Shown piece by piece: positions 24,692-33,915 of a stretch of DNA of 64,000 nt. Location of the stretch: contig NZ_CALMAW010000024.1 of NCBI RefSeq assembly GCF_937859915.1, positions 1 to 64,000 of the forward strand, given 5' to 3'. The position numbers and the translations under genes are program-made. This stretch comes from an uncultured Sphingomonas sp. (GTDB lineage Bacteria; Pseudomonadota; Alphaproteobacteria; Sphingomonadales; Sphingomonadaceae). Position 1 is the first letter of the stretch. Each line of letters starts with the position of its first letter. A model generated the notes under the pieces. That model ran no database searches. It was not told the origin of the DNA and saw only the letters and a list, made by a program, of their open reading frames with translations.

Positions 24692-26925
24692 TGGCCGGTG
24701 TCGACCTTCTCGACCTTCTGGCCCTTGCTCGTCTTGACGGTGAAGCCCGACAGCCCCTTGCCTGCCATCTTGTTGACGAAGACCTGCGCCTCGTCCTCGC
24801 TCTTGAACGGTCCGACCAGCAGGCGATTGGTCGCCTTGACCGGCGTGGTCTGCGCGGTCTTGCCCTTGAGCAGGTCCGGGGCTTTTTTCTTCAGCCCCGT
24901 CCAGGCCTTGTCCATGTCGTCCTTGTTGGCGCCGCCGGCGACCTGAACGAACACGCGCTCCGGCTCGGCCTTGGCCGACTCCCTCTTCGATTTCGCCGGC
25001 TTGTCGCCGTCATCATCCTGCAGCGCCTTCCTGTCGCGCGCCGCCTTGCGCGATTTCGGCGTCTCCTCGCTGCTGTCGTCGGCGGCGGCCAGCTTGCCGT
25101 GCACCGCCTTGCGGGACTTGGCGCTGTGCTCGTCGCGATCATCGGTCGCAGCCAGCTTGCCGCGCGCACCCTTGCGCGAGGATGTGGTGTCGCTGCCGGC
25201 ATCGTCCACCGCGGCGCGACTATTCTTGCGGCCCTTCGCGCTGACCTTGTCGCCGCCAGTATCCGCATCGGCGAGCGTGTCGCGAGCCGCCTTTGCACCC
25301 TTGCGGCGGGTGCTCGCGCTGTCGTCCGCGTCATCCGTCGTCGCCGACGCGCGCGTCTTGCCCTTGGCCGACGCATCGTCGTCAGCCGAAGCCGTGCGGG
25401 TGGCATGGCGGCCCCTCGTCCGCGTCGATGTCGGCTCGTCGCTGGCCTTGTCGACCATCGGCGCGCTGGACTGGTCGGCGTTCTCGTCGGCGTGGGCGAG
25501 CCTCATGCGCGGCGGCTTCGTCCTGGGCGTGACGTGGACGACGGGCGTGCCGACCGTCTGCTGCGACGCGACGCTCGCCGGCGCAGCGCGCTGCTCCGCG
25601 ACGGTCGGCGCCACAGTGGCCGGCGTCGAGGGCATCGGCGTTGGCGAGACCGTTTGCGGCCTGGCCGCAGCCGCTCGCCCAACCGGCCTGACCGCATCGT
25701 GCGGCAGGTCATAATGTCCGGTCGGCGCCGGTGTCGGTAGATCCGGTTCGCTGGCCGCAGCCGCCGGTGGTGGCCCCGCCTGGGCGAGCGTCGCCGCCGG
25801 CGGAACCGATGCAGGCGCCTTGGCCGCCGGCATGACCTGCGGGCCCGGCGACGATGCGGTGGGCATCGCGGTGGTGCCCGAAGAGAGCGCGGCAGATCGC
25901 TCGGTCGCCGGCGCTGCCGTCGTCGGCGCTGAAACCGCTGGAGCCGCGGCAGGCTTCACCACCGCAACGCGCGGCGCAAGCGCCGGCGACGGCCCGACGC
26001 GCGCCACTGTCGACGCGGGGATCGGTGCCAGATCGCTCGCATGTGTCGCGACCTGCGGCGACGGCGCAACCGTCGGCGCCGGTCTCGCCGCCGCGCGCGG
26101 TGGCGTCGCGTAGGTCGGCGCGACGCCGGTGTTGGCGAGTTCGGTCGCCGAATAGGCACGACCGGCGGCAGGCATCTCGCCGAAATTGACCGCGCGCGCC
26201 TTGTCGGCGGGCGACAGCGTCGCGAGCCGGACCAGGAAGGGCTGCAGCATCTCGGCCTGTTGCGGCAGCATGATGTGCGTGATGGAAGCAGCCCCCTTGG
26301 CGTCCCCATTCATCGCCAACACGAAGGTCTGCGCGCGCCAGCCAGCGATGTCGCGCTTGCGGATCAACGGGTCGAGGGTCGCGATCGCCGCCGCCTTGTC
26401 GCCCGAAATCCCCTGCGACAGCGCGAGCCGGCGGCGGACCAGATCATTCTCGGGATGTGCGCCGAGCACCACGGCATAGTCGTGCTGTGCACGGCGCGTA
26501 TCCCCGGTCAGGTCGTAGGCGAGCCCGCGATCCTCGGCGAGGTCCTCGTCGGGCACGCCGAGCCTGCTCGCCTCGGCGAACAGACGCAGCGCGTCCTGAG
26601 GCTTCTCGAGCTCGACCAGCGCCGAGCCCAGTCCCGCCTTCACGCGTCCGTCGTGCGGCGCGATCTCCTGCGCACGGCCGAAGAAACCGACCGCGGCATT
26701 GGGATCGCCGAGCACCAGCGCATTGTGGCCGGCGGCGGTCAGCGCCGCGAGATTGCCCGGTTCGACCGCGAGCGTACGCAGCGCCTGCGCGAGCAGTTCG
26801 GCGGGATCGCCGGGGCGCGGCAACGACTGGACCACCGCCCCCGTCGGATATTGTGCGAGCGCAGCAGGTGCCGCCGAAAGCAGCAGGACGGGCAGAGCCC
26901 AGCGGAACGAGGACGGGATCGGCAT
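24688..26925 (-). CDS. Secreted TPR and SPOR-domain protein with charged repeats
   Basis: A 745-residue exported protein. A signal peptide (ending [11 protein letters not shown] near residue 24) precedes TPR-like repeats (about 40-240: [34 protein letters not shown], and so on), a long proline/alanine-rich disordered stretch (about 260-480), a lysine/aspartate-rich block with repeated [13 protein letters not shown]-like units (about 540-660), and a C-terminal SPOR domain (about 665-745, starting RVFVQVAGG). The SPOR domain should direct it to septal glycan; TPRs may recruit a partner. It is coupled to dgt by a 4-base overlap. Confidence 0.85.
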   Translation of the reverse strand: MPIPSSFRWALPVLLLSAAPAALAQYPTGAVVQSLPRPGDPAELLAQALRTLAVEPGNLAALTAAGHNALVLGDPNAAVGFFGRAQEIAPHDGRVKAGLGSALVELEKPQDALRLFAEASRLGVPDEDLAEDRGLAYDLTGDTRRAQHDYAVVLGAHPENDLVRRRLALSQGISGDKAAAIATLDPLIRKRDIAGWRAQTFVLAMNGDAKGAASITHIMLPQQAEMLQPFLVRLATLSPADKARAVNFGEMPAAGRAYSATELANTGVAPTYATPPRAAARPAPTVAPSPQVATHASDLAPIPASTVARVGPSPALAPRVAVVKPAAAPAVSAPTTAAPATERSAALSSGTTAMPTASSPGPQVMPAAKAPASVPPAATLAQAGPPPAAAASEPDLPTPAPTGHYDLPHDAVRPVGRAAAARPQTVSPTPMPSTPATVAPTVAEQRAAPASVASQQTVGTPVVHVTPRTKPPRMRLAHADENADQSSAPMVDKASDEPTSTRTRGRHATRTASADDDASAKGKTRASATTDDADDSASTRRKGAKAARDTLADADTGGDKVSAKGRKNSRAAVDDAGSDTTSSRKGARGKLAATDDRDEHSAKSRKAVHGKLAAADDSSEETPKSRKAARDRKALQDDDGDKPAKSKRESAKAEPERVFVQVAGGANKDDMDKAWTGLKKKAPDLLKGKTAQTTPVKATNRLLVGPFKSEDEAQVFVNKMAGKGLSGFTVKTSKGQKVEKVDTGQ

Positions 26926-27077
26926 GGCGCAAGGCTTTGGGCGAGGTTGGCGGCCCGTGCAAGGGGCCCCCGCCTCGACACGCGCCCGATGCCCGCCGCA
27001 CCGCGCTCGACCGATGGTTAAGCGCTTCTTTACCGATGCGAGTGCCTAGTCGCGCCAGACCAGGACGAGGAATGGTG

Positions 27078-27839
27078 ATGAGTGGATTCGCACGATCGCG
27101 GCAGGCAGCGGCCCTCGGTGTGGCGCTCGCCGCCTGTAGCTCCTGTTCGCATCCGGCCGCCAAGCTCGCGGATGCACCGCAGGCGGCGCCCGTCGCCCAG
27201 CCGCGTCCCGTCCTTCCGGCCGAGTTCGGCGCGATCGTGCCGCCGCCCCGCGCGGCGGACGGCGGCTATCAGACGATCAATCACGGCATCGATGCCAAGC
27301 AGATGATCTGGCACGTCCGCGCCGCGCTCAATGTCGCCGCGATCGGCTGTCGCAGCGAGGCCGACGCCGCCCTTGTCCCGGCCTATAATGCGCTGCTCAA
27401 GCAGCAGAAGGTCGCTCTTGCAGGCGCCGACGCGGCGGTGAAGGCCGATTTCCACAGGCGGCTCGGGTCGGGCTGGCAGACGGCGCACGACGCCTACATG
27501 ACCCAATTGTACAATTTCTTCGCGCAGCCCGCCGCCAAGGCACGCTTCTGCGCCGCCGCCGACATGGTCGCGCCGCAAGCCGCGGCGGTGCCGGCCGGCG
27601 GCTTCGAGACCTTCGCGCAGACTGCGCTCCCGCAGCTCGAGGCGCCCTTCATCGCCAGCTTCCGCGCCGTCGACGACTATCGCCTGGCTCTGGCGCAATG
27701 GACCGCCGAACAGAACGGGGCGCCCCGGACAGAACTCGCCGCGACGGCTCCGGTCAGCCGACCGCGGCTCAGCTATGCGGCGATGCCCGCGCTGCTGGCG
27801 TGGCAGCCCGATGCGGCGACGCGGATCGCGTCACGCTGA
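27078..27839 (+). CDS. Predicted lipoprotein of unknown function
   Basis: A 253-residue protein with a signal peptide and lipobox (VALAAC, C20), then an extracytoplasmic domain with several cysteines (CRSE, FCAA). I do not recognise the domain. ATG at 27078 is preferred to ATG at 27072 because the GAGGA ribosome site at 27067-27071 would touch the earlier codon. It is monocistronic, between the divergent TPR/SPOR gene and the convergent end of ftsZ. Confidence 0.7.
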   Translation: MSGFARSRQAAALGVALAACSSCSHPAAKLADAPQAAPVAQPRPVLPAEFGAIVPPPRAADGGYQTINHGIDAKQMIWHVRAALNVAAIGCRSEADAALVPAYNALLKQQKVALAGADAAVKADFHRRLGSGWQTAHDAYMTQLYNFFAQPAAKARFCAAADMVAPQAAAVPAGGFETFAQTALPQLEAPFIASFRAVDDYRLALAQWTAEQNGAPRTELAATAPVSRPRLSYAAMPALLAWQPDAATRIASR

Positions 27840-27983
27840 GGGCAAGCGTCCACGCTCACTGCAGTGCATGCCGGTATTGAGCCGGTATTGAGCCTGCACC
27901 CAGCGCCTTAATCATATCGTTCGCGGCCCTGGATCCCGAATCACGTCCGGGATAGCGGGCGAGACCGGCTGAGCGCGCCAGCC
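27840..27983. other. Gap after the lipoprotein gene with an 11-base tandem repeat
   Basis: The 144 bases between the two convergent genes hold GCCGGTATTGA twice in tandem (27870-27880 and 27881-27891) and a short inverted repeat ATCCCG/CGGGAT (about 27933-27955) without a T-run on either strand. I see no gene. Confidence 0.6.
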
Positions 27984-29435
27984 TTACTGGTTGTTCTGGC
28001 GGTTCAAAAAGCCCGGCAGATCGAGCGGATCCTTGCGCGACGCGGCAGGCTCTTCCTCGACCTGCGCCTTGGCCGCGCCACGCGCGATCGACGACATCCG
28101 CTCGAACAGCGTGCCGCCCTCGCGTGCCGCGCCCGCGGCGGCGCGGCCGGTACGCGGCGTCGCCGGCTCTGCGGCGATCTCGCCCGACGCGTTCCAGCGG
28201 CGGTTACCCTGCAAGGCGGCCGGATCGGCGTTGATCGACTCCGCCTGCGGCGGCAGCGGGTTCGGCGACACCGGCGGGGTAAGGATCGTCTCGCTGCCGA
28301 GCAGCAATTCGTCGGAATCGTCCGTCGCGGCAGGCGCGTCTTCGGCGTGCTCGACGGGCGTCACCGCGGTCGGCGTCACTGGCGCGGCAACCGCGGCCGG
28401 GGTGCCATCGCTGCGCGGCTTGGCGGCCGGGAAGCTGAACACCTTGGCGGGCTCGGCAGCGGCGGACTCGGCCGCCTCGATCCCGGTCGCCACGACCGAG
28501 ACGCGGATCTTGCCCTCGAGGTCGTTGTTGAAGGCCGAGCCCCAGATGATGTTGGCGTCGGGATCGACCAGCTCGCGGATATGATTGGCGGCCTCGTCGA
28601 CCTCCATGAGGCGCATGTCCTCGCCGCCGGTGATCGAGACGATCACGCCCTTGGCGCCCTTCATGCTGACGCCGTCGAGCAGCGGATTGGCGATCGCCTT
28701 CTCGGCGGCCTCGATCGCGCGATTGTCGCCCGAGGCCTCTCCGGTGCCCATCATCGCCTTGCCCATCTCACCCATGACGGAGCGGACGTCGGCAAAGTCG
28801 AGGTTGATCAGGCCGGGCATCACCATCAGGTCGGTAATGCCGCGAACGCCCTGCTGGAGAACCTCGTCGGCCATCTTGAACGCGTCCTTGAAGGTCGTGT
28901 TCGGGTTGGCGATCAGGAAGAGATTCTGGTTCGGAATGACGATCAGCGTATCGACGTGCTTCTGCAGCTCCTCGATCCCCGCTTCGGCCGAACGCATGCG
29001 ACGTGCGCCCTCGAAGCTGAACGGCTTGGTGACGACGCCGACGGTCAGAATGCCGCGCTCGCGCGCCGCCTTCGCGATGACCGGGGCCGCACCGGTGCCG
29101 GTGCCCCCGCCCATGCCGGCGGCGATGAAGCACATATGCGCGCCCTCGAGCGCCTTTTCGACCTGCTCCATCGTCTCTTCGGCCGCGGCGCGCCCGATTT
29201 CGGGGCGCGAGCCGGCACCGAGGCCCTGGGTGATGCGGAGCCCGAGCTGGATGCGGCGCTCGGCGGGCGAATGGTTGAGCGCCTGCGCATCGGTGTTGGC
29301 GACGAGGAAGTCGACGCCCTGCACGGACGCCTCGATCATGTTGGCGATCGCGTTGCCGCCGGCGCCGCCGACGCCGATCACGCTGATGCGGGGGCGGAGC
29401 TCATCGACCTCAGGCCGCACGAATTCGATGCTCAT
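27984..29435 (-). CDS. ftsZ: Cell division protein FtsZ
   Basis: A 483-residue tubulin-like GTPase that forms the division ring. The nucleotide-binding loop [10 protein letters not shown] lies near residue 20, the tubulin signature [12 protein letters not shown] near 105, and the [10 protein letters not shown] and [10 protein letters not shown] segments follow. A long variable linker (about 320-465) precedes the conserved C-terminal peptide [15 protein letters not shown], which binds FtsA. ATG at 29435 has the ribosome site AAGGAG. It is the last gene of the dcw cluster and, unlike most others there, is set off from its neighbour by 128 bases. Confidence 0.97.
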   Translation of the reverse strand: MSIEFVRPEVDELRPRISVIGVGGAGGNAIANMIEASVQGVDFLVANTDAQALNHSPAERRIQLGLRITQGLGAGSRPEIGRAAAEETMEQVEKALEGAHMCFIAAGMGGGTGTGAAPVIAKAARERGILTVGVVTKPFSFEGARRMRSAEAGIEELQKHVDTLIVIPNQNLFLIANPNTTFKDAFKMADEVLQQGVRGITDLMVMPGLINLDFADVRSVMGEMGKAMMGTGEASGDNRAIEAAEKAIANPLLDGVSMKGAKGVIVSITGGEDMRLMEVDEAANHIRELVDPDANIIWGSAFNNDLEGKIRVSVVATGIEAAESAAAEPAKVFSFPAAKPRSDGTPAAVAAPVTPTAVTPVEHAEDAPAATDDSDELLLGSETILTPPVSPNPLPPQAESINADPAALQGNRRWNASGEIAAEPATPRTGRAAAGAAREGGTLFERMSSIARGAAKAQVEEEPAASRKDPLDLPGFLNRQNNQ

Positions 29436-29563
29436 CTTCAGACTCCTTGGAGCCGGGAGTGCCCCCAAAAGCTCGCTTCGCGTCAGCTTGCCAAAAGCAG
29501 CGCCCCGACGCACGCAAAAATATTAACAATCCACATATTTCTTAGTCGCGTGGCGCGGCAGAC
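29436..29563 (-). promoter_or_regulatory. ftsA-ftsZ gap with an AT-rich segment, probable ftsZ promoter region
   Basis: This 128-base gap is the longest inside the cluster. Reading toward ftsZ it contains an AT-rich stretch (ATGTGGATTGTTAATATTT, about 29519-29537) in otherwise GC-rich sequence, then the ribosome site. A separate ftsZ promoter here is usual in alphaproteobacteria. I cannot assign exact -35 and -10 boxes. Confidence 0.45.
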
Positions 29564-30823
29564 TCAATATCCGCTCCGGAACGCTGCGATCAGGCGGTGG
29601 ACCAGTCCGCTCGGCGTCCGGCGCTCGGTGGCACCGGGCGAATCCGCACCGCGCAGATCGACCGGGTCGGACGCTGCATAGAGGGCGAGGCCGGTCAGCG
29701 TCGCGAAGGCCGGCCCCGAATGCGCCTCGGGCAGCGCGGTCAGCCCGCGCGGCCGGCCGACGCGCACCGCACGGCCGAGCACGCCCTGGATATAGTCGGC
29801 GATGCCCTTGAGCTCGGCGCCGCCACCGGTCAGCACCACCTGCCGCCCGACCGGCCCGGCAAAGCCGAGCTGCTTGAGCGCCGCGGCGATCTCCGTCGAC
29901 AACAGGTCCAGCCGCTGGCGGATCACCGAGATCAGCTGCGCGCGCGTGATCCGCTGCGGCTCCGCCCCCTCTTCGACCCCCGCCATCGGCGCGACGTCGA
30001 TCATGTCGTGATTGTCGCGCGGGCTCGTCGTCGCCGAACCGTAGAAGCATTTGATCCGCTCGGCCTGGCTGCGACGCGTACCGAAGGCCGAGGCGATATC
30101 GTCGGTAATGTCGGACCCGCCATAGGGTATCGCCGCCAGACCCACGAGCATCCCGCCGGCGAACAGCGACACGTTGGTGACGCCCGCACCGAGCTCGACC
30201 AGCGCGACGCCGAGTTCGCGCTCCTCGTCGGAGAGGCAGGCGAGACCGGTCGCGATCGGTGCGGCAACGATCGCCTTGACCGCAAGATGCGCGGATCGCA
30301 CGGACAGGTCGAGGTTGCGCACCGGCGACGAATCCGCGGCGATGACGTGGATGTCGACGCCGAGCCGGTCGGCATGGAGCCCGAGCGGCTTCTTGACCCC
30401 CTGCACGCCGTCGAGCGTGTAGAGCGTCGGCTGCGCGTGGAGCACCATCCGCCCTTCGGGGTCGATCGAATTGCGCCCCGCATCGAGCAGGTCGTCGATA
30501 TCGTCCTGCTCGATCCGGTGTCCGCCGAGCTCGACCTCGACCGAGGCGACGCGGCTGACCAGGCCGCCGGCGGAGAAACCCACCCAGACCTGCTCGATAT
30601 TGACCCCGGCGATGCGCTCGGCCTGCTCGACCGCCTCGCGGATCGCGACCTCGGTGCGCTCCATGTCGGCGATATAGCCGCGCTTGACCCCGCGGCTCTC
30701 GCGCTGGCCGGTGCCGAGCACGGTCAGCTCACCCGTCTCGTTCAGCTGCGCGATCAGCGCGCAGACCTTGGACGAGCCGATATCGAGGGCGGTGATGAGC
30801 TTGTCGTTGCGGCCTTGCGCCAT
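29564..30823 (-). CDS. ftsA: Cell division protein FtsA
   Basis: A 419-residue actin-like ATPase that tethers FtsZ to the membrane. It starts with the phosphate-1 loop ALDIGSSKVCALI, has the VELGAGVTNVSLF phosphate-2 motif and VLTGGGAELKGI adenosine motif, and ends in an amphipathic membrane-targeting helix (LVHRLIAAFRSGY). The 1C domain replaces the actin 1B domain. It follows ftsQ by 11 bases. Confidence 0.96.
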   Translation of the reverse strand: MAQGRNDKLITALDIGSSKVCALIAQLNETGELTVLGTGQRESRGVKRGYIADMERTEVAIREAVEQAERIAGVNIEQVWVGFSAGGLVSRVASVEVELGGHRIEQDDIDDLLDAGRNSIDPEGRMVLHAQPTLYTLDGVQGVKKPLGLHADRLGVDIHVIAADSSPVRNLDLSVRSAHLAVKAIVAAPIATGLACLSDEERELGVALVELGAGVTNVSLFAGGMLVGLAAIPYGGSDITDDIASAFGTRRSQAERIKCFYGSATTSPRDNHDMIDVAPMAGVEEGAEPQRITRAQLISVIRQRLDLLSTEIAAALKQLGFAGPVGRQVVLTGGGAELKGIADYIQGVLGRAVRVGRPRGLTALPEAHSGPAFATLTGLALYAASDPVDLRGADSPGATERRTPSGLVHRLIAAFRSGY

Positions 30824-30834
30824 TCCCTTGAGCC

Positions 30835-31788
30835 CTAAATGGCGTCGGTTCCCGCCGGGGCCGGCGGGGTGGCGGGCGCGGTGACGGCGGGATCGCCGAT
30901 CTGGTGGCCGGGCTCCTGGCTGACGCGGACGACGGTCTTGCCGGGCAAGCGCATGTCGAAATGCACGAAACCCTGGCCGAGCAGCCGCGCGGCCTGGTCC
31001 ATCCGGTCGAACTTCGCATAGGCATCCTTGGCGGCCTGGTCGCCTTCGGGGAGCGCCAGCGTCTCGCCGCTGTTGAAGCGGATGTCCCAGCGCCGGTCGC
31101 CGACCCAGCTCGCGCCCGCAACCAGCGGCTTGAGCCGGCTCGCGGCCTCCATCACCCCGGCGAGGCTGGTCGCGTGCAGATTGGCGCCCGGCCCGATCAC
31201 GATCGGCAGATCGGGCATCGCCTGCGGATCGACCGCCTGCAGGACGACGCCATCCTTGTCGATCAGGCTAAGCTTGCCCTGATATTGCCAGATCGCGGAC
31301 GGCTGGCGCTCGACGATGTCGACGAGCAGCGTGTCGGGCAGCCGGCGCGAGACGCGTGCGTCGGCGACCCAGCCATATTGCATCAGCTTGTCGCGGATCT
31401 GGCCGAGGTCAACGAGCGGCATCGCGGTCGAATTCTGGTCGAGCGCGACCGAATAGACCGGCAGCCGGTCCATATGGTGGATGCCCTGAATCTCCACGCG
31501 CTTGACCGAGAACCCCGCCTTGCCGGCAAGTTCGCCGAGCTGGGCGCCGACGAACTGCGGCAGATGCAGCGCAAAGGCGGTCGCGACGATCGCCAGCGCG
31601 ACGATCAGAGCGGCGAGCCGGTACAGCCAGTTCTTGAGCTCGGCGGCAGGCAGCGGGCTGATCGCCAGCGCACGACCGGTGACCTGTTTCGCGCGCGCAT
31701 TGGCCGCCGCCGCGCCGCGCCGCGCCACCGCTGGCGTGCGGGCTTGCCTGGGCTGGGCGCCTCGCCTGATCCGCGCGCGTTCGCTCAC
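30835..31788 (-). CDS. ftsQ: Cell division protein FtsQ
   Basis: A 317-residue bitopic divisome protein: basic cytosolic tail (residues 1-50, rich in RRGAAAAN), one membrane helix (about 54-76), a POTRA domain (about 90-160, VEIQGIHHMDRLPV) and the FtsQ beta domain. It recruits FtsB/FtsL and helps regulate septal synthesis. The start overlaps the ddl stop by 4 bases. The proline-rich C-terminal tail (VTAPATPPAPAG) is a variable feature. Confidence 0.92.
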   Translation of the reverse strand: MSERARIRRGAQPRQARTPAVARRGAAAANARAKQVTGRALAISPLPAAELKNWLYRLAALIVALAIVATAFALHLPQFVGAQLGELAGKAGFSVKRVEIQGIHHMDRLPVYSVALDQNSTAMPLVDLGQIRDKLMQYGWVADARVSRRLPDTLLVDIVERQPSAIWQYQGKLSLIDKDGVVLQAVDPQAMPDLPIVIGPGANLHATSLAGVMEAASRLKPLVAGASWVGDRRWDIRFNSGETLALPEGDQAAKDAYAKFDRMDQAARLLGQGFVHFDMRLPGKTVVRVSQEPGHQIGDPAVTAPATPPAPAGTDAI

Positions 31789-32729
31789 GTTTCCGTCCCC
31801 CGCCCCACCGCTTCGTCGATCAGCCGCTGGACCAGCGTCTCATAGCTCATCCCGACGTGTCGCGCCTGTTCGGGAACGAGGCTCAACGGCGTCATGCCCG
31901 GCTGGGTGTTGACCTCGAGCAGATAGAGGCCCTCGACCCCCTGCTCGTCGTCCCAGCGAAAATCCGAGCGCGAGCAGCCTTTGCAGCCGAGCAGCCGATG
32001 CGCCTCCTCCGCCATCCGCATCGCGGCGGCGGCGACGTCCTCGGGAATCGCGGCGGGGCAGACATGGGTGGTCACCCCATCGGTATATTTATGCTCGTAA
32101 TCGTAGAAGCCGCTGTCGATCACCAGCTCGGTGACGGCGAGCGCGGCATCGCCGAGCACCGCGACGGTCAGCTCCTTGCCGCGGATGAACGGCTCGGCGA
32201 GCAGATGGTCGAACTGCTTCCAGGGGCCTTCGCTGTCCCGACCGATCGGATTGCCGTAATTGCCGGCATCGGTGACGATTGCGACCCCGACCGACGAGCC
32301 TTCGTTGACGGGCTTGAGCACATAGGGCCGCGGCAACGGATCCGCCGCGTACAGGCTCTCGCTGGCGACGACCTTGCCCGTAGGCATGCGGATGCCGTGG
32401 GGGACGAGCGCCTGTTTGGTCAGCTCCTTGTCGATCGCGATCACCGAGGTGGCGAGGCCGCTATGCGTGTAAGGCAGTCCCATGATGTCGAGCAGCCCCT
32501 GCACGGAGCCGTCTTCGCCAGGCGTGCCGTGCAGCGCGTTGAACACGACGTCGGGCGCGGCCAGCGTCAACTTGGTGGCGACATCGCGCGCCATGTCGAT
32601 CGCGACGACGCGGTGGCCGAGCTTGTCGAGCGCGGCGGCGACGCCGCGGCCCGAGGTCAGCGACACCTCGCGCTCGGCCGACCAGCCGCCCATCAGGACG
32701 GCGACGTGGAGAGGTTTTACGTCGCTCAC
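31785..32729 (-). CDS. ddl: D-alanine--D-alanine ligase
   Basis: A 314-residue ATP-grasp enzyme making D-Ala-D-Ala for the pentapeptide. Markers are the N-terminal AVLMGGWSAEREVSLTSG, FNALHGTPGEDG, the KPVNEGSSVGV lysine/serine loop and the C-terminal metal site YLLEVNTQPGMTPLSL. The start is GTG at 32729, overlapping the murB stop (GTGA), which matches the overlap style of the cluster. Length is usual for DdlB. Confidence 0.95.
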   Translation of the reverse strand: MSDVKPLHVAVLMGGWSAEREVSLTSGRGVAAALDKLGHRVVAIDMARDVATKLTLAAPDVVFNALHGTPGEDGSVQGLLDIMGLPYTHSGLATSVIAIDKELTKQALVPHGIRMPTGKVVASESLYAADPLPRPYVLKPVNEGSSVGVAIVTDAGNYGNPIGRDSEGPWKQFDHLLAEPFIRGKELTVAVLGDAALAVTELVIDSGFYDYEHKYTDGVTTHVCPAAIPEDVAAAAMRMAEEAHRLLGCKGCSRSDFRWDDEQGVEGLYLLEVNTQPGMTPLSLVPEQARHVGMSYETLVQRLIDEAVGRGTET

Positions 32730-33718
32730 GTCGCCGAACCCACGCGCTGGATTTCCCATTCGAGTTCGACGCCGCTGTGTGCGAGCACGCGACGCCGCAC
32801 CTCCTCGCCCAGCGCCTCGATATCGGCCGCGCTGGCGGCGCCGAGGTTGAGCAGGAAGTTGGTGTGCTTCTCTGACACCTGCGCATCGCCGATCGTCAGC
32901 CCGCGACATCCCGCGGCGTCGATCAGAGTCCAGGCCTTGTCACCGGCCGGGTTCTTGAAGGTCGAGCCGCCGGTGCGCGAGCGCAGGGGCTGCGACGCCT
33001 CGCGCTCGGCGGCGATGCGGTCCATTTCGGCGCCGATCTTAGCGGGGTCGCCCGCCCCGCCCTGCAGCAGCGCCTCGACGACGATCGCGCCATCGGGCAG
33101 TGCCGAATGGCGGTAGGAATAGCCGAAGCGGTCGGCCGTCCAGACCTCGATCGCGCCGCTCCGCGTGACGACGGTCGCCTCGATCAGAATGTCGGTCATG
33201 TCGCGGCCATAGGCGCCGGCGTTGCCGCGCACGGCGCCGCCGATCGCACCGGGAATGCCGCGCTGGAACTCGAGCCCGGCGATACCCGCGTCGCGCGCCG
33301 CGGAGGCGACGGTGATGCCCATCGCGGCCGCACCCGAGCGCACCCGGTGGCCAGGCTCGATCGAGACTTTCGCAAAGGCCTTGGGCAGCCGCACGACGAC
33401 GCCCGCGACACCGCCGTCGCGGACGATCAGGTTCGAGCCGACGCCCACCGCCATCACCGGCACCGCCGGATCGAGCGCAGCGAGGAAGGCGGCGAGATCC
33501 TCGACATCGGCGGGGCGGACAAGCCAGTCGGCAGCGCCGCCGGTGCGGAACCAGATGAAGTCGGCAAGGCTGGCGCGGGGTTCGATGGAGCCACGCAGCG
33601 CCATTCCCTCGCCGTTCGCACTGAGCGACGTCGACGTGCGGGCTTCGGGCGCAACGCCTGCAACGCGTCCTTCGACGTCGCTCAGGACGAACGGGGATTT
33701 TGCAGGAACCGCGCTCAT
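32726..33718 (-). CDS. murB: UDP-N-acetylmuramate dehydrogenase MurB
   Basis: A 330-residue FAD enzyme reducing UDP-GlcNAc-enolpyruvate to UDP-MurNAc. FAD-binding segments WFRTGGAADWL and GVGSNLIVRDGG are clear, as are GIPGAIGGAVRGNAGAYG and the catalytic serine region RTGGSTFKNPAG. The ATG at 33718 overlaps the stop of the preceding 66-residue gene (ATGA), supporting this start. The first 38 residues before MALRGSIEP are then encoded mostly by a REP-like inverted repeat and resemble no MurB. If translation really starts at ATG 33604 the protein has 292 residues and the repeat is in the leader. Confidence 0.93.
   Translation of the reverse strand: MSAVPAKSPFVLSDVEGRVAGVAPEARTSTSLSANGEGMALRGSIEPRASLADFIWFRTGGAADWLVRPADVEDLAAFLAALDPAVPVMAVGVGSNLIVRDGGVAGVVVRLPKAFAKVSIEPGHRVRSGAAAMGITVASAARDAGIAGLEFQRGIPGAIGGAVRGNAGAYGRDMTDILIEATVVTRSGAIEVWTADRFGYSYRHSALPDGAIVVEALLQGGAGDPAKIGAEMDRIAAEREASQPLRSRTGGSTFKNPAGDKAWTLIDAAGCRGLTIGDAQVSEKHTNFLLNLGAASAADIEALGEEVRRRVLAHSGVELEWEIQRVGSAT
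33612..33694. repeat. REP-like inverted pair inside the 5' coding part of murB
   Basis: Arm 1 (33612-33640) and arm 2 (33664-33694, inverted) share CCGTTCG-NN-CTGAGCGACGTCGA, 21 of 23 bases, and are 23 bases apart. The same family (CCGTTCGT...GAGCG..GTCGAAG) occurs between murE and murF at 41491. In the murB frame it is open throughout and yields a segment with FVLSDVEGR and a second Ser/Thr-rich part. Confidence 0.75.
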
Positions 33719-33915
33719 CCCTTGGGCGACCACAGCGCGATCCAATTCTGCCACGCCTGGATGCCCGCCTCGGCCGCCTCATGCGCCGATTTCTGGAAGG
33801 CGACCTCGTCCTGTCCTGCCTTGAGCGCCGTCTCCATCAGATCGAGCTGGCGCTTCTGGAAGCGCAGCACCTCCTGTTGGAATGCGACAAAGCCCATGAA
33901 CGGATGCTGGTTCAT
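33715..33915 (-). CDS. 66-residue protein between murC and murB
   Basis: A short ORF with ATG at 33915 overlapping the murC stop (ATGA) and a stop overlapping the murB start (ATGA), so it is part of the translationally coupled chain. The product is helical and soluble, MNQHPFMGF then a heptad-like stretch ([20 protein letters not shown]) and a tryptophan-containing tail (AWQNWIALW). The pattern recalls a phasin-like helical hairpin. I do not recognise a family; its place in the cluster suggests a wall or division role. Confidence 0.75.
   Translation of the reverse strand: MNQHPFMGFVAFQQEVLRFQKRQLDLMETALKAGQDEVAFQKSAHEAAEAGIQAWQNWIALWSPKG

Noticed and set aside
26990-27045. CtrA-like site TTAA-N7-TTTA before the lipoprotein at 27078
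   Set aside because: One mismatch from TTAA-N7-TTAA and a single weak copy; not enough to call.
27900-27983. Terminator for ftsZ
   Set aside because: There is a 6-bp inverted repeat (ATCCCG/CGGGAT) but no T-run on the minus strand, so I do not call a terminator.
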